A DNA stretch of 64,000 bases. It comes from Xenophilus arseniciresistens (GTDB taxonomy: Bacteria; Pseudomonadota; Gammaproteobacteria; Burkholderiales; Burkholderiaceae_C). The DNA lies in the NCBI RefSeq assembly GCF_028023875.1, contig NZ_JAQIPB010000006.1, positions 186,001-250,000 of the forward strand. The letters are read 5' to 3'. Position 1 is the stretch's first letter; each line of letters begins with the position of its first letter. Below the pieces are notes generated by a model, which was not told where the DNA came from, made no database searches, and worked only from the letters and a program-made list of their open reading frames with translations. Positions 26,417-36,539 of the stretch are shown here, piece by piece. The translations under genes were made by a program, and so were the position numbers.

Positions 26417-27553
26417 TCAGCTGAAGAACTCCTTGGCCTTGTCCAGCCAGCCCTTGTCGTTGGGACTGTGCTTGTCGCCGCCCTTCTTGAGGGACTCGTC
26501 CAGTTCCTTGAGCAGCTTGCGCTGGTGCTCGGTGAGCTTGACGGGGGTTTCCACACGGATATGGCAGTACAGATCGCCCGGGTAGCTGGCGCGCACGCCC
26601 TTGATGCCCTTGCCGCGCAGGCGGAACTGCTTGCCGCTCTGGGTGCCGTCGGGGATGTCGATGGCGGCATGGCCGCCCAGCGTGGGCACTTCGATCTCGC
26701 CGCCCAGGGCTGCGGTGGTCATGCTCACGGGCACCACGCAGTGCAGGTCGTCGCCGTCGCGCTCGAAGACCTCGTGCTTCTTGAGCCGGATCTCGATGTA
26801 CAGGTCGCCCGGAGGCCCGCCGTTGGTGCCCGGCTCGCCGTTGCCGGTGCTGCGGATGCGCATGCCGTCGTCGATGCCGGCCGGGATCTTCACTTCCAGC
26901 GTCTTGTTGTTCTTGATCTTGCCCTGGCCGTGGCAGGTGGTGCAGGGCTCGGGAATGATCTTGCCCGTGCCGCGGCACTGCGGGCAGGTCTGCTGCACGC
27001 TGAAGAAGCCCTGGCGCATCTGCACGGCGCCCTGGCCATGGCAGGTGGTGCAGGTGATGGGCTTGGTGCCGGGCTTGGCGCCGCTGCCGTGGCAGGTGCC
27101 GCAGTCGTCCCAGCTCGGGATGCGGATCTGCGCGTCCTTGCCTTCGGCCGCCTCTTCCAGCGTCACTTCCATCGCGTAGCTCAGGTCGTTGCCGCGGTAG
27201 ACCTGCCGCCCGCCGCCGCCCCGGCGCCCGCCCTGGCCGAACACGTCGCCGAAGATGTCGCCGAAGGCCTCCGCAAAGCCGCCGAAGCCTTCCGCGCCCG
27301 GGCCGCCGCGCATGTTCGGGTCCACGCCTGCGTGGCCGTACTGGTCGTAGGCCGCGCGCTTCTGGCCGTCGGAAAGCATCTCGTAGGCTTCCTTGACCTC
27401 CTTGAACTTGGACTCGGCGTCCTTGGCCGCATCACCCTGGTTGCGGTCCGGGTGGTACTTCATGGCCAGCTTGCGGTAGGCCTTCTTGATTTCGTCGTCC
27501 GAAGCGTTCTTCGGCACGCCCAGGGTTTCGTAGTAGTCGCGTTTGGTTGCCAT
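26417..27553 (-). CDS. dnaJ: Molecular chaperone DnaJ
   Basis: A 378-residue type I Hsp40 that stimulates the DnaK ATPase and delivers substrates. The J domain (1-70) has the HPD motif in KYHPDRN. A Gly/Phe-rich region follows (about 78-115). Then come four zinc-binding CxxCxGxG repeats ([32 protein letters not shown], about 148-215) and the C-terminal substrate-binding beta domains. Length is normal. It follows dnaK after a terminator-like hairpin and has its own strong terminator. Confidence 0.98.
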   Translation of the reverse strand: MATKRDYYETLGVPKNASDDEIKKAYRKLAMKYHPDRNQGDAAKDAESKFKEVKEAYEMLSDGQKRAAYDQYGHAGVDPNMRGGPGAEGFGGFAEAFGDIFGDVFGQGGRRGGGGRQVYRGNDLSYAMEVTLEEAAEGKDAQIRIPSWDDCGTCHGSGAKPGTKPITCTTCHGQGAVQMRQGFFSVQQTCPQCRGTGKIIPEPCTTCHGQGKIKNNKTLEVKIPAGIDDGMRIRSTGNGEPGTNGGPPGDLYIEIRLKKHEVFERDGDDLHCVVPVSMTTAALGGEIEVPTLGGHAAIDIPDGTQSGKQFRLRGKGIKGVRASYPGDLYCHIRVETPVKLTEHQRKLLKELDESLKKGGDKHSPNDKGWLDKAKEFFS

Positions 27554-27589
27554 GGCGGGGTCCCTGCGGGAGTCAGCGGTCGGTCAGTG

Positions 27590-27634
27590 AAAAAGACGAA
27601 AGGCCGGAGCGCCCTTGAAGGTGCTCCAGCCTTT
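27590..27634 (-). terminator. Terminator-like hairpin between dnaK and dnaJ
   Basis: On the minus strand AAAGGCTGGAGC and GCTCCGGCCTTT pair with one mismatch around a 12-nt loop, and after CG a TCTTTTT tract follows. It is 15 bp after the dnaK stop. It would lower dnaJ transcription relative to dnaK. Confidence 0.65.
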
Positions 27635-27649
27635 CACCGGAAGGCGGGC

Positions 27650-29584
27650 TCAGCCCTTCTTCACTTCCTTGACTTCCGCATCGACCACGTTGTCGTCGGC
27701 CGGGGCGGCGGCGGCCTGCTGCTCGCCACCCGGGGCGGCGCCCGCAGCGCCGGCAGCGGCCTGCGCGTCGGCGTACATCTTCTCGCCCAGCTTCTGGCTG
27801 GCCGTCATCAGCGCTTCGGTCTTGCTGTCGATGGCCGCCTTGTCGTCGGCCTTGAGCACGTCTTCCAGCTCCTTGGCGGCCGTCTCGATCTCGCTCTTTT
27901 CGGCTTCCGACAGCTTGTCGCCGTGCTCGCCCAGCGACTTGCGCACGCTGTGCAGCATCGCTTCACCCTGGTTGCGGGCCTGGGCCAGTTCGACCTTCTT
28001 TTTGTCCTCGGCGGCGTTGAGCTCGGCGTCCTTCACCATCTTCTGGATTTCCTCCTCGGAGATGCCCGAGTTGGCCTTGATGGTGATCTTGTTTTCCTTG
28101 CCCGTGGCCTTGTCCTTGGCGCCCACGTGCAGGATGCCGTTGGCGTCGATGTCGAAGCTCACCTCGATCTGCGGCGTGCCGCGCGGTGCCGGCGGAATGC
28201 CTTCGAGGTTGAATTCACCCAGCAGCTTGTTGCCCGCGGCGACTTCGCGCTCACCCTGGAACACCTTGATGGTCACGGCCGGCTGGTTGTCGTCGGCCGT
28301 CGAGAAGGTCTGCGCGAACTTCGTCGGGATCGTCGTGTTCTTCGTGATCATCTTGGTCATCACGCCACCCATGGTCTCGATGCCCAGCGACAGCGGCGTC
28401 ACGTCCAGCAGCAGCACGTCCTTGCGGTCGCCTGACAGCACCTGGCCCTGCACGGCAGCGCCCACGGCCACGGCCTCGTCAGGGTTCACGTCCTTGCGCG
28501 GCTCCTTGCCGAAGAACTCCTTGACCTTCTCCTGCACCTTGGGCATGCGGGTCTGGCCGCCCACCAGGATCACGTCGCTGATCTCGCTGACGCTCACGCC
28601 GGCATCCTTGATGGCGGTGCGGCAGGGCGCGATGGTGCGCTCGATCAGGTCCTCGACCAGGCTTTCCAGCTTGGCGCGGGTCAGCTTGATGTTCAGGTGC
28701 TTGGGGCCCGATGCGTCTGCCGTGATGTAGGGCAGGTTCACGTCGGTGGCCGCGCTGTTGGACAGCTCGATCTTGGCCTTCTCGGCCGCTTCCTTCAGGC
28801 GTTGCAGCGCCAGCACGTCCTTGGACAGGTCCACGCCCTGTTCCTTCTTGAACTCGCTGATGATGTAGTCGATCACGCGCTGGTCGAAGTCCTCGCCGCC
28901 CAGGAAGGTGTCGCCGTTGGTCGACAGCACTTCGAACTGCTTCTCGCCGTCGACGTCGGCGATCTCGATGATCGACACGTCGAAGGTGCCGCCGCCCAGG
29001 TCGTAAACGGCGATCTTGCGGTCGGCCTTGTCCTGCTTGTCCAGGCCGAAGGCCAGGGCCGCGGCGGTGGGTTCGTTGATGATGCGCTTCACATCGAGGC
29101 CGGCGATGCGGCCTGCGTCCTTGGTGGCCTGGCGCTGGCTGTCGTTGAAGTAGGCCGGCACGGTGATGACGGCCTCGGTCACGGGCTCGCCCAGGTAGTC
29201 CTCGGCGGTCTTCTTCATCTTGCGCAGCACTTCGGCGCTGATCTGCGGCGGTGCCAGCTTCTTGCCGCGCACTTCCACCCAGGCGTCGCCGTTGTCGGCC
29301 TTGGAGATGGTGTAGGGCATCAGGTCGATGTCCTTCTGCACCTCTTTCTCTTCGAACTTGCGGCCGATCAGGCGCTTGACCGCGTACAGCGTGTTCTTGG
29401 GGTTGGTGACGGCCTGGCGCTTGGCCGATGCACCGACCAGCACCTCGCCGTCTTCCTGGTACGCAATGATGGAAGGCGTGGTGCGCGCGCCTTCCGAGTT
29501 CTCGATCACGCGGGTGTTGTTGCCCTCCATGATCGCCACGCACGAGTTGGTCGTGCCCAGGTCGATGCCGATGATCTTGCCCAT
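27650..29584 (-). CDS. dnaK: Molecular chaperone DnaK (Hsp70)
   Basis: A 644-residue Hsp70. The ATPase domain opens with [13 protein letters not shown] and contains [28 protein letters not shown] and VGGQTRMP. The linker and substrate-binding domain follow from about 390 ([20 protein letters not shown]). The C-terminal lid ends in an Ala/Gly-rich tail and an acidic, Lys-ending terminus. The start at 29584 gives the canonical N-terminus. It lies between grpE (115 bp upstream) and dnaJ, with a sigma-32-like promoter before it. Confidence 0.98.
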   Translation of the reverse strand: MGKIIGIDLGTTNSCVAIMEGNNTRVIENSEGARTTPSIIAYQEDGEVLVGASAKRQAVTNPKNTLYAVKRLIGRKFEEKEVQKDIDLMPYTISKADNGDAWVEVRGKKLAPPQISAEVLRKMKKTAEDYLGEPVTEAVITVPAYFNDSQRQATKDAGRIAGLDVKRIINEPTAAALAFGLDKQDKADRKIAVYDLGGGTFDVSIIEIADVDGEKQFEVLSTNGDTFLGGEDFDQRVIDYIISEFKKEQGVDLSKDVLALQRLKEAAEKAKIELSNSAATDVNLPYITADASGPKHLNIKLTRAKLESLVEDLIERTIAPCRTAIKDAGVSVSEISDVILVGGQTRMPKVQEKVKEFFGKEPRKDVNPDEAVAVGAAVQGQVLSGDRKDVLLLDVTPLSLGIETMGGVMTKMITKNTTIPTKFAQTFSTADDNQPAVTIKVFQGEREVAAGNKLLGEFNLEGIPPAPRGTPQIEVSFDIDANGILHVGAKDKATGKENKITIKANSGISEEEIQKMVKDAELNAAEDKKKVELAQARNQGEAMLHSVRKSLGEHGDKLSEAEKSEIETAAKELEDVLKADDKAAIDSKTEALMTASQKLGEKMYADAQAAAGAAGAAPGGEQQAAAAPADDNVVDAEVKEVKKG

Positions 29585-29623
29585 GTTGAGTGACTCCTGA
29601 ATCTGAAAAAAGTCTTGTGCTGA

Positions 29624-29651
29624 ACGTGTGGATAAGTCCGACGGTTTCAAG
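29624..29651 (-). promoter_or_regulatory. Putative sigma-32 promoter of dnaK
   Basis: On the minus strand CTTGAAA (29645-29651) is an exact -35 element, followed after 13 bp by CCACACGT (29624-29631), partly matching the CCCCATNT -10 consensus. It lies about 40 bp before the dnaK ATG. Confidence 0.55.
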
Positions 29652-29699
29652 GGATGCCGTGGGGACTTCCTGTGTATTTCCTGTGGCTCGCGCCTGGCC

Positions 29700-30281
29700 T
29701 CAGCGCGGCGCGCTCACGGTGACCAGCGCGGGGCGCAGCACGCGCTCGGCGATGGTGTAGCCCTTCTGCAGCACGCTCACGATGGTGTTGGGCTCCTGCT
29801 CGGCCGGCACCATGGAGATGGCCTGGTGCTGGTGCGGGTCGAACTTCTCGCCCGCGGCCGGGTTGATGGCCAGCACCTTGTTGCGCTCCAGCGCGCTTTG
29901 CAGCTGGCGCAGCGTGGCCTCGGAGCCTTCGCGCAACTGTTCCAGCGTGGCGCCTTCAATGGCCAGGCCGGCTTCGAAGCTGTCGAGCACGGGCAGCAGG
30001 CCTTCGGCAAAGGACTCGAGGGCGAACTTGCGGGCCTTGCTGACTTCCTCGTCGGCGCGGCGGCGCGCGTTCTGCACATCGGCCTGGGCGCGCAGGTACT
30101 GGTCGGCCAGCTCGGCGTTCTTGGCCTTGAGCGTCGCGAGTTCGGCCTCGAGGTTCTGGGCCACGGCCTGCTGGGCCTGCGATTCGGCCTCGTTCGCGGC
30201 CAGTGCGGCCTCCAGTTCTTCGGGGCTTGGTGCGCCGGACAGGGCGTCCGGGCCGTTCGGGGGATTCTGATTCTCCGACAT
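29700..30281 (-). CDS. grpE: Nucleotide exchange factor GrpE
   Basis: A 193-residue GrpE that releases ADP from DnaK. After an acidic/Pro-rich N-terminus there is a long coiled coil (about 25-85) and then the beta domain, with motifs [29 protein letters not shown] and [20 protein letters not shown]. The length is typical. It is the first gene of the grpE-dnaK-dnaJ cluster and has a good sigma-32-type promoter upstream. Confidence 0.96.
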   Translation of the reverse strand: MSENQNPPNGPDALSGAPSPEELEAALAANEAESQAQQAVAQNLEAELATLKAKNAELADQYLRAQADVQNARRRADEEVSKARKFALESFAEGLLPVLDSFEAGLAIEGATLEQLREGSEATLRQLQSALERNKVLAINPAAGEKFDPHQHQAISMVPAEQEPNTIVSVLQKGYTIAERVLRPALVTVSAPR

Positions 30282-30315
30282 GATCTGTGATGGCTGGGAA
30301 TGAGTGCTGCGTCGC

Positions 30316-30343
30316 AGCTAGGGCCCGCAAAGCCCTTTTCAAG
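30316..30343 (-). promoter_or_regulatory. Putative sigma-32 promoter of grpE
   Basis: On the minus strand CTTGAAA (30337-30343) and CCCTAGCT (30316-30323) are spaced by exactly 13 bp, matching the heat-shock consensus CTTGAAA-N13-CCCCATNT except at three -10 positions. It lies about 35 bp before the grpE ATG. The rest of the 257-bp gap 30282-30538 shows nothing else recognisable. Confidence 0.65.
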
Positions 30344-30538
30344 GCAGGGCGATCGGTTGTGGCGTAAGAAAATTCCAATCGACTCGCAGGGGTCGATCAA
30401 CTGCGCCACATGCGCCGCATTTCGGGAGGAGGCCGGCGATCCGCTGGCGCGCGCATCGGCAGCGACGCGAAAGGCCGGCACAAAGGACGACCGCCGCTGC
30501 GGGCCGGCCGCGCGGCGGTCAGTGCGAGAGCCTGGACT

Positions 30539-30889
30539 TCAGTGCGTGTCGAGCAGCTCGACGTCGAACTTCAGCGTGGCGTTGGGCGGGATCACACCGC
30601 CGGCGCCGCGTGCGCCATAGCCCAGGACTGCGGGGATGATCAGCGTGCGCTGGCCGCCGACCTTCATGCCGGCCACGCCTTCGTCCCAGCCCTTGATCAC
30701 ATGGCCGGCGCCCAGCGGGAAGGCGAAGGGCTGGCCGCGGTCACGGCTGGAGTCGAACTTGGCCCCTTGCTGGCCGTCGTTGTAGAGCCAGCCCGTGTAG
30801 TGCACGTGCACATGGTGGCCGGCCTGGGCTTGCGCACCTTCGCCGACAACGGTGTCTTCGTATTGCAGGCCGGAGGGGGTGGTGGGCAT
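30539..30889 (-). CDS. FKBP-type peptidyl-prolyl cis-trans isomerase
   Basis: A 116-residue single-domain FKBP without a signal peptide, so cytoplasmic. Active-site segments are VHVHYTGWLYNDGQQGAKFDSS (within it HYTGWL and KFDSS), PFAFPLGAGHVIKGWDEGVAGMKVGG and PAVLGYGARGAGGVIPPNATLKFDVELL. The length is typical of small bacterial FKBPs. The ATG at 30889 is supported by the conserved N-terminus. A folding role next to the chaperone genes is consistent but not proof of co-regulation. Confidence 0.95.
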   Translation of the reverse strand: MPTTPSGLQYEDTVVGEGAQAQAGHHVHVHYTGWLYNDGQQGAKFDSSRDRGQPFAFPLGAGHVIKGWDEGVAGMKVGGQRTLIIPAVLGYGARGAGGVIPPNATLKFDVELLDTH

Positions 30890-31007
30890 TGTGGAAACTC
30901 CTTGAAGAGGGTCAGAAAAGGGGCGCGCAGCCAGGCTGCGTCGGGCGGGCAGTGTAACGAGGGCACTGCGGCAGCCCGCGTGCGCCGCGGCACCGCGCGC
31001 GCCGCAA

Positions 31008-31370
31008 TCAGAGGGAGCCTTCGGGCCCGCCCGAACCATCCGCCGCGCCGGCGGCCGGCGCGGGCGCCGGGCGCGGCTGGCTTGCGTGCCAGCGCCCGGC
31101 AAAGGCCGGCAGGTCCGACAGGCGGCGGCTCAGGTCCAGCCCGCTGGGTGTGAGCACATAGCCGTCGCGGCTGCGCGTGAGCAGCCCGGCCGCGCGCAGT
31201 TCCTTGACGCGGGTGTTCAGCGTGTTGGGGGTCACGCCGCCCACGCTGTCCTGCAGCAGGCGGAAGGTCTGGGCATGGCCGTCGCGCAGGGCCCAGAGCA
31301 CGCGCAGCGCATAGCGTGCTTCCAGCAGCGCAAGAAGGGCACTGATGGCGGTGTTGTCCTTGGTGCTCAT
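31008..31370 (-). CDS. HxlR-like winged helix-turn-helix regulator
   Basis: A 120-residue protein with one wHTH domain (about 10-85): ARYALRVLWALRDGHAQTFRLL, then GGVTPNTLNTRVKELRAAGLL as recognition helix and a YVLTPSGLDL wing. This fits HxlR-type regulators, though the usual N-terminal Cys is absent. The last ~30 residues are Pro/Ala/Gly-rich and probably disordered. An ATG six codons upstream is possible. No operator is visible; the regulated gene is unknown. Confidence 0.75.
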   Translation of the reverse strand: MSTKDNTAISALLALLEARYALRVLWALRDGHAQTFRLLQDSVGGVTPNTLNTRVKELRAAGLLTRSRDGYVLTPSGLDLSRRLSDLPAFAGRWHASQPRPAPAPAAGAADGSGGPEGSL

Positions 31371-31459
31371 GGGGGCCAGTCCTGACAAAGACGCGTGATG
31401 CAGTCTAGTCGTGAATCTGGGCCGGGCTGCGCGCCGGGCAGGGCGCAGGCGGGCGCCCT

Positions 31460-32335
31460 TCAGCGCGGCAGCTCGGCGTCGTAGGCCATGGCTTCGCCCA
31501 GGCGCACGGCGCGGCCCGGCGCCCAGTCGGGGTGGAAGGCCAGGGCGGGGCGCGGGAACAGCATCACCACGGTCGAGCCGAGCAGGAAGCGGCCCATTTC
31601 CTGGCCCTGGCGCAGCACGACGGGCGCTGCGGACGCGCCGTCATAGCGCCATTCGCGCAAGCGGCCCGGGCGTGGTGGATTGACCACGCCATGCCACACG
31701 GTGGCCATGCTGCCCACGATGGTGGCGCCCACCAGCACGAGCACGAAAGGCCCGCGCGCGGATTCGAAGACGCAGACCACGCGCTCGTTGCGCGCGAACA
31801 GCCCCGGCACGCCGCACGCGGTGACCGGGTTGACGGAGAACAGCTCGCCGGGCACGTAGATCATGCGCGTGAGCCTGCCGTCGCAGGGCATGTGGATGCG
31901 GTGGTAGTCGCGCGGGCTCAGGTAGAGCGTGGCGAAGCTGCCGTGCTGGAACTGGGCCGCAAGCTGCGCGTCGCCGCCCACCAGCGCCGTGGTGCTGTAG
32001 TGGTGGCCCTTGGCCTGGAAGATCTGGTCGCCGGCCTGGCCCGTGATGGGGCCGAACTGGCTGATGGCGCCGTCCACCGGGCACACCAGCGGCGCCTGCG
32101 CGATGGGCCGGGCACCCGGCTGCAGCGCGCGCGTGAAGAAATCGTTGAAGCTGGCGTAGCGCGTGATGTCGGGCTCGGCCGCCTCGGCCATGTTGACCTG
32201 GTACTTGTCGACGAAGCGCCGGATGATCCAGGTCGTGAGTCCGCCGCGCTCGCCGCGTGCCACCCAGCCGGCGAAGGCCGTGAGCGCTTGTTTGGGATAG
32301 AGGTACTGCGGCAGGACGGCGAGGCGATCGGACAA
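31460..32335 (-). CDS. psd: Phosphatidylserine decarboxylase proenzyme
   Basis: A 291-residue type I phosphatidylserine decarboxylase that makes phosphatidylethanolamine at the inner membrane. The self-cleavage motif LGST is near residues 252-255 (GRFLLGSTVVMLF), where the Ser becomes the pyruvoyl group of the alpha subunit. Other family segments are FNDFFTRALQPGARP, CPVDGAISQFG, FATLYLSPRDYHRIHMPCDG and FSVNPVTA. Length fits the E. coli enzyme class (~290-320). Confidence 0.96.
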   Translation of the reverse strand: MSDRLAVLPQYLYPKQALTAFAGWVARGERGGLTTWIIRRFVDKYQVNMAEAAEPDITRYASFNDFFTRALQPGARPIAQAPLVCPVDGAISQFGPITGQAGDQIFQAKGHHYSTTALVGGDAQLAAQFQHGSFATLYLSPRDYHRIHMPCDGRLTRMIYVPGELFSVNPVTACGVPGLFARNERVVCVFESARGPFVLVLVGATIVGSMATVWHGVVNPPRPGRLREWRYDGASAAPVVLRQGQEMGRFLLGSTVVMLFPRPALAFHPDWAPGRAVRLGEAMAYDAELPR

Positions 32336-32448
32336 GTAGGGTGCTCCTGAGCGGAAGGCGATGAGCGGCCGATTCTAGGGATGCTCTTCACGAATCGAGC
32401 GGAAAGTGTGCGCTGCGGGTCGGGATGAGCTGCGAGGCGCAAAGCGCA

Positions 32449-32468
32449 GCAATAGCCATTGCTATTGC
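32449..32468. repeat. Perfect inverted repeat GCAATAGC-CATT-GCTATTGC
   Basis: 8-bp perfect arms with a 4-nt loop in the 223-bp gap between psd and the Bug receptor gene. It is about 90 bp after the Bug receptor stop on its strand. There is no clear T-run, so termination would be weak; it may be an mRNA 3' stabiliser. The rest of the gap shows nothing recognisable. Confidence 0.45.
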
Positions 32469-32558
32469 GAGCATTTGCAACGAAGCAGATCGCCCGAGTC
32501 CGCAGATGCACACGGCGCGAGGATTCATGAAGAGCGTCCCTGGGAGCCCCGGTGCTGC

Positions 32559-33554
32559 TCAGTCGGCCTTGATGCCGGCCGCCTTGATGACCTGCGCCCA
32601 CTTGCTCACCTCGGCCTTCTGGTATTCGCCCAGCTCGGCCGGCGTCATGCTGGAGGGCACCATGCCGAAGCCCTTGAGGCGGGCCTGCACCTCCGGCGTG
32701 GCGACGATCTTCATGATCTCCGCGTGCAGGCGGTCCACCACGGGCTTGGGCGTGCCCGCAGGGGCAAACACGGCCTGCCACGAGCCCACGTCGAAGCCCT
32801 TCTGGCCCGCTTCGGCAATCGTGGGCACGTCGGGCAGCGACTCCACCCGCTTGGAGCTGCTGACGGCGATGGGGCGCAGCTTGCCCGACTGGATGTGCGG
32901 GCCCACGATCAGCGTGGTGTCGAACATCATGTCGACCTGCCCGCCCACCACGTCCTGCACGGCCGGGCCGCTGCCCTTGTAGGGCACGTGCGTGAACTTC
33001 ACGCCCGACTGGTAGGCCAGCAGCTCCAGCGCCATGTGCGGCGAGGTGCCGTTGCCCGGCGAAGCCGAGGACAGGCCGCCGCTCTTGGCCTTGCTGGCGG
33101 CCAGCACGTCGTTGAGCGTCTTGTAGGGGCTGGACGCAGGCACCACCAGCACCAGCGGCCCGGAACCCAGCATGGCGACCGGCGTGAAGGACTTGACCGG
33201 GTCATAGTCCAGCTTCGAATACAGGCTCACGTTGATGGAGTGCGAGCTGATGGTGCCACCCAGAATGGTGTAGCCGTCGGCCGGTGCGCGGGCGACGAAG
33301 GTGGAGCCCACGCTGCCACCGGCGCCGGGTTTGTTGTCGATGACCACCGGCGTGCCCAGCGCCGCGCCCAGGGGCTGGGCGATCACGCGGGCCAGCGTGT
33401 CGGTGTTGCCGCCGGGCGGGAAGGGCACCACGTAGGTGACGGCCTTGCCCGTGGGCCAGTTGCCCTGGGCGAGGGCGCTGCCGGCGGGCAGCGCGGCGGC
33501 GGCCATGAACGTGCCGGCGACGACGGCGTGTTGGATGAGGGTTCGGCGTTGCAT
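32559..33554 (-). CDS. Bug family tripartite tricarboxylate transporter substrate-binding protein
   Basis: A 331-residue periplasmic binding protein. A signal peptide covers about residues 1-30 (ends SALAQ). The Bug signature YVVPFPPGGNTDTLARV follows, and later VIDNKPGAGGSVG, the FTHVPYKGSGPAVQDVVGGQ segment in shorter form (HVPYKGSGPA) and VPTIAEAG. Bug proteins bind carboxylates; the ligand here may be an aldarate or uronate because it is the last gene of the uronate operon. No TctA/TctB membrane partners lie in the window, so it is an orphan receptor. Confidence 0.92.
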   Translation of the reverse strand: MQRRTLIQHAVVAGTFMAAAALPAGSALAQGNWPTGKAVTYVVPFPPGGNTDTLARVIAQPLGAALGTPVVIDNKPGAGGSVGSTFVARAPADGYTILGGTISSHSINVSLYSKLDYDPVKSFTPVAMLGSGPLVLVVPASSPYKTLNDVLAASKAKSGGLSSASPGNGTSPHMALELLAYQSGVKFTHVPYKGSGPAVQDVVGGQVDMMFDTTLIVGPHIQSGKLRPIAVSSSKRVESLPDVPTIAEAGQKGFDVGSWQAVFAPAGTPKPVVDRLHAEIMKIVATPEVQARLKGFGMVPSSMTPAELGEYQKAEVSKWAQVIKAAGIKAD

Positions 33555-33610
33555 CAGGAGTCTCCAGAGTTATATCGGTGTGAGGAAAGGCGTGGGTCAG
33601 GGGGCGCAGC

Positions 33611-35185
33611 TCAGGTCACGGGCGCGGGGTTGAACAGCACCAGCGCGTTGTGCAGCTTCCACTGCTCGGCCCAGGTCTTCCTGCGGCCGCTGGCCACGTC
33701 CAGCATCAGGTGGAACATCTCCCAGCCCACGTCGGCGATGGTTTTCTCGCCCGTGGCGATGGTGCCGGCGTTGATGTCCATCAGGTCGTGCCAGCGCCGC
33801 GCCAGGTCGTCGCGCGTGGCCACCTTGATGACGGGCACCTGGGCCAGGCCGTAGGGCGTGCCGCGGCCGGTGGTGAACACGTGCAGGTTCATGCCGGCCG
33901 CCAGTTGCAGCGTGCCGCAGATGAAGTCGCTGGCCGGCGTGGCGGCGTAGATCAGCCCCTTCTGCCTGAGCTTCTCGCCGGGCGCGATCACGCCGCTGAT
34001 CGGGCTGCTGCCGCTCTTGACGATGGAGCCCATGGCTTTCTCGACGATGTTCGACAGCCCGCCCTTCTTGTTGCCGGGCGTGGTGTTGGCGCTGCGGTCC
34101 ACGCGGCCCTTGTCCAGGTAGGCGTCGTACCACGCCATCTCGCGGATCATGGCCTGTGCCACCTCGGGCGTGCTGGCGCGCGAGGTGAGCTGGTCGATGC
34201 CGTCGCGCACCTCGGTCACTTCGCTGAACATCACGGTGGCGCCCGCGCGCACCAGGAGGTCGGTGCAGAAGCCCACGGCCGGGTTGGCCGTCACGCCGCT
34301 GAAGGCATCGCTGCCGCCGCACTGCACGCCCACCACCAGTTCGCTGGCCGGCACGGTTTCGCGCCGGCGCGCGTTCAGGCGTTCCAGGTGTTCCTCGGCC
34401 TGGCGCATCACCGAGTCGATCATGGACATGAAGCCCACATGGGCCTCGTCCTGCAGGCACACCACGTCGAGCGTGGCCTCGGCCGTGTCGCCCACGTCGG
34501 CCACATTGCGCTCGTCGATCAACGGGATGGACCCCGGCGGCAGCAGCCGCTCGGGCTGCAGCTTCTCGCAGCCCAGGCTGACCACCATCACCTCGCCGCC
34601 GAAGTTCGGGTTCAGGCTGATGTTGCGCAGCGTGCGGATGGGAACGATGGCATCGGGCGCGTCGATGGCCACGCCGCAGCCGTAGCTGTGTTCCAGCGCC
34701 ACCACGTCGTCCACGTTCGGGTACTTGGGCAGCAGCTCGGCCTTGATGCGCTGCACCGCGAAGTCGGTCACGCCGGCCACGCACTGCACGGTCTGGGTGA
34801 TGGCCAGGATGTTGCGCGTGCCCACCGAGCCGTCGGGGTTGCGAAAGCCCTCGAAGGTGTAGCCCGTGAGCGGCGGCTGCGGCGGCGGCTTCACGGTGGC
34901 GATGGGCAGGCCCTCGAGTTCGCGCGCCTGCGGCATCTGCAGCAGACGCTCATGCACCCAGCTGCCGCGCGGCAGCGCCTTGAGCGCATAGCCGATGGTC
35001 ACGTTGTAGCGCCGCACGGCCCCGCCTTCGGGGATGTCGACCAGCGCCACCTTGTGCGCCTGCGGCACCTTGTCGATCAGCGTCAGGCCGTCGGGGAACA
35101 CGGTGCCGGCCGGCAGGCCGCCATCGTTGGCCACGATGGCCACGTTGTCGGCCTCGTGCATGGTGATGTAGAGCGGGGCGGTCAT
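33611..35185 (-). CDS. garD: Galactarate dehydratase (GarD/UxaA family)
   Basis: A 524-residue enzyme of the UxaA/GarD family that dehydrates D-galactarate to 5-keto-4-deoxyglucarate. An N-terminal SAF-type domain (1-95) is followed by the catalytic part with [13 protein letters not shown] near 110, [30 protein letters not shown] and [22 protein letters not shown]. GarD is favoured over altronate dehydratase by the neighbours and the full-length two-domain form. It starts 12 bp after the upstream glucarate dehydratase-like stop. Confidence 0.88.
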   Translation of the reverse strand: MTAPLYITMHEADNVAIVANDGGLPAGTVFPDGLTLIDKVPQAHKVALVDIPEGGAVRRYNVTIGYALKALPRGSWVHERLLQMPQARELEGLPIATVKPPPQPPLTGYTFEGFRNPDGSVGTRNILAITQTVQCVAGVTDFAVQRIKAELLPKYPNVDDVVALEHSYGCGVAIDAPDAIVPIRTLRNISLNPNFGGEVMVVSLGCEKLQPERLLPPGSIPLIDERNVADVGDTAEATLDVVCLQDEAHVGFMSMIDSVMRQAEEHLERLNARRRETVPASELVVGVQCGGSDAFSGVTANPAVGFCTDLLVRAGATVMFSEVTEVRDGIDQLTSRASTPEVAQAMIREMAWYDAYLDKGRVDRSANTTPGNKKGGLSNIVEKAMGSIVKSGSSPISGVIAPGEKLRQKGLIYAATPASDFICGTLQLAAGMNLHVFTTGRGTPYGLAQVPVIKVATRDDLARRWHDLMDINAGTIATGEKTIADVGWEMFHLMLDVASGRRKTWAEQWKLHNALVLFNPAPVT

Positions 35186-35197
35186 GGGGCGCCCGTG

Positions 35198-36493
35198 TCA
35201 GTAGCGAGGCTGCCGGCCCGTGAACGACGGGTCGTACTTCTGCATCTGGCCCAGGTCGTCGCGGTTGCGGATGCCGCAGCGCAGGTAGTTCTCGTGCAGG
35301 CGCGCCAGGGCTTCCCGGTCGAGGGTCACGCCCAGGCCTGGCGTGGTGGGCACGCGCAGGCTGCCCTGTTCGAAGCGGAGCCGCCCGCCTTCGACGATTT
35401 CCTCGTCCTGCCAGGGGTAGTGCGTGTCGCAGGCGTAGGTCAGCAGCGGCACGCTGGCACACAGGTGGGTCATGGCGACCAGGCTGATGCCCAGGTGCGA
35501 GTTGCTGTGCATCGACAGCCCCAGGTCGAAGGTGCGGCACAGCGTGGACAGGCGCTGCGTGGCGCGCAGGCCGCCCCAGTAGTGGTGGTCGCTCAGCACG
35601 ATCTTCACGGGGCAACCCATGTCGGCGTTGCGGCGGAATTCGGCGAAATCGGTCACCACCATGTTGGTGGCCAGCGGCACGTCGCATTCGCGCGCGACGG
35701 CGGCCATGCCCTCCAGGCCCGGGGCCGGGTCTTCGTAGTACTCCAGCACGCCCTTGAGCTTCTGCACGATCTTCAGGCTGGTGGGCACGGTCCAGTTGCC
35801 GTTCGGGTCGATGCGCAGCGGCGTGCCCGGAAAGGCTTTGGCCAGCGCCAGGATGCCGTCGGCCTCCTGTTCGGGTTGCAGCGCGCCGGCCTTGAGCTTG
35901 ATGCTCTGGAAGCCGTACTGGTCGATCATGCGCCGCGCCTGCGCCACCAGCTGGTCGGGCGTGAGCGCCTCGCCCCAGGCGTCGGGCGCGTAGGGCTGTT
36001 CGATGTGCTCGGCGTACTTGTAGAACAGGTAGGCGGAGAAGGGCACGCTCTCGCGCGCTGCGCCGCCCAGCAGATCGACCACGGGCGCGCCCGCCATCTG
36101 GCCCTGCAGGTCGAGCATGGCCACCTCGAAGGCGCTGATGACCTTGGCCACCGTCTTGGACACGTGGGTGCCGGGGGCCAGCGAGACCTGCTGGCCGAGG
36201 AACTCCGAGGCCGTCATCTTCGGCGGCGTGACCAGTGCCGCAACGCGCGTTTCCATCTCGTTGAGCGCCCAGGGCGACAGCCCCGTCAGCGCGGGGGCCG
36301 CCTTGGCCAGCGCCTCCAACATCGGCAGGTCGCCATAGCTTTCGTTGATGCCGACCAGGCCCGAGGCGGTCTCGATCTCGATGATGGAACGCAGCGCCCA
36401 CGGCTCGTGGATGCCGGCGGCGTTGAGCAGCGGCGGGTCGCGAAAGGCGATGGGCGTGATGCGGACGTGGCGGATGTCGTGGGACGTGGACAT
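35198..36493 (-). CDS. Glucarate dehydratase-like enolase-superfamily protein
   Basis: A 431-residue acid-sugar dehydratase of the GlucD group, clearly different from the E. coli-like GudD at 45.4 kb. Conserved elements are SIKLKAG (catalytic Lys), RIDPNGNW (metal Asp with Asn), YYEDPAPG, ATNMVVTDF and the base HSNSHLGIS. Probable product is 5-keto-4-deoxyglucarate from D-glucarate, L-idarate or a related diacid. The start codon follows directly on a tetranucleotide repeat without a Shine-Dalgarno sequence, and a terminator-like hairpin lies just upstream. Confidence 0.85.
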   Translation of the reverse strand: MSTSHDIRHVRITPIAFRDPPLLNAAGIHEPWALRSIIEIETASGLVGINESYGDLPMLEALAKAAPALTGLSPWALNEMETRVAALVTPPKMTASEFLGQQVSLAPGTHVSKTVAKVISAFEVAMLDLQGQMAGAPVVDLLGGAARESVPFSAYLFYKYAEHIEQPYAPDAWGEALTPDQLVAQARRMIDQYGFQSIKLKAGALQPEQEADGILALAKAFPGTPLRIDPNGNWTVPTSLKIVQKLKGVLEYYEDPAPGLEGMAAVARECDVPLATNMVVTDFAEFRRNADMGCPVKIVLSDHHYWGGLRATQRLSTLCRTFDLGLSMHSNSHLGISLVAMTHLCASVPLLTYACDTHYPWQDEEIVEGGRLRFEQGSLRVPTTPGLGVTLDREALARLHENYLRCGIRNRDDLGQMQKYDPSFTGRQPRY

Positions 36494-36525
36494 GGCAGGC
36501 AGGCAGGCAGGCGGGCGGGCGGGCG
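36494..36525. repeat. Tetranucleotide repeat (GGCA)4(GGCG)4 at a start codon
   Basis: Eight uninterrupted tetranucleotide units directly abut the ATG at 36491-36493. On the coding strand this reads as four CGCC-type and four TGCC-type units ending at ATG. It occupies the place where a ribosome-binding site should be. Such tracts can change length by slippage. Confidence 0.8.
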
Positions 36526-36539
36526 AAACGGGAGGCGCG

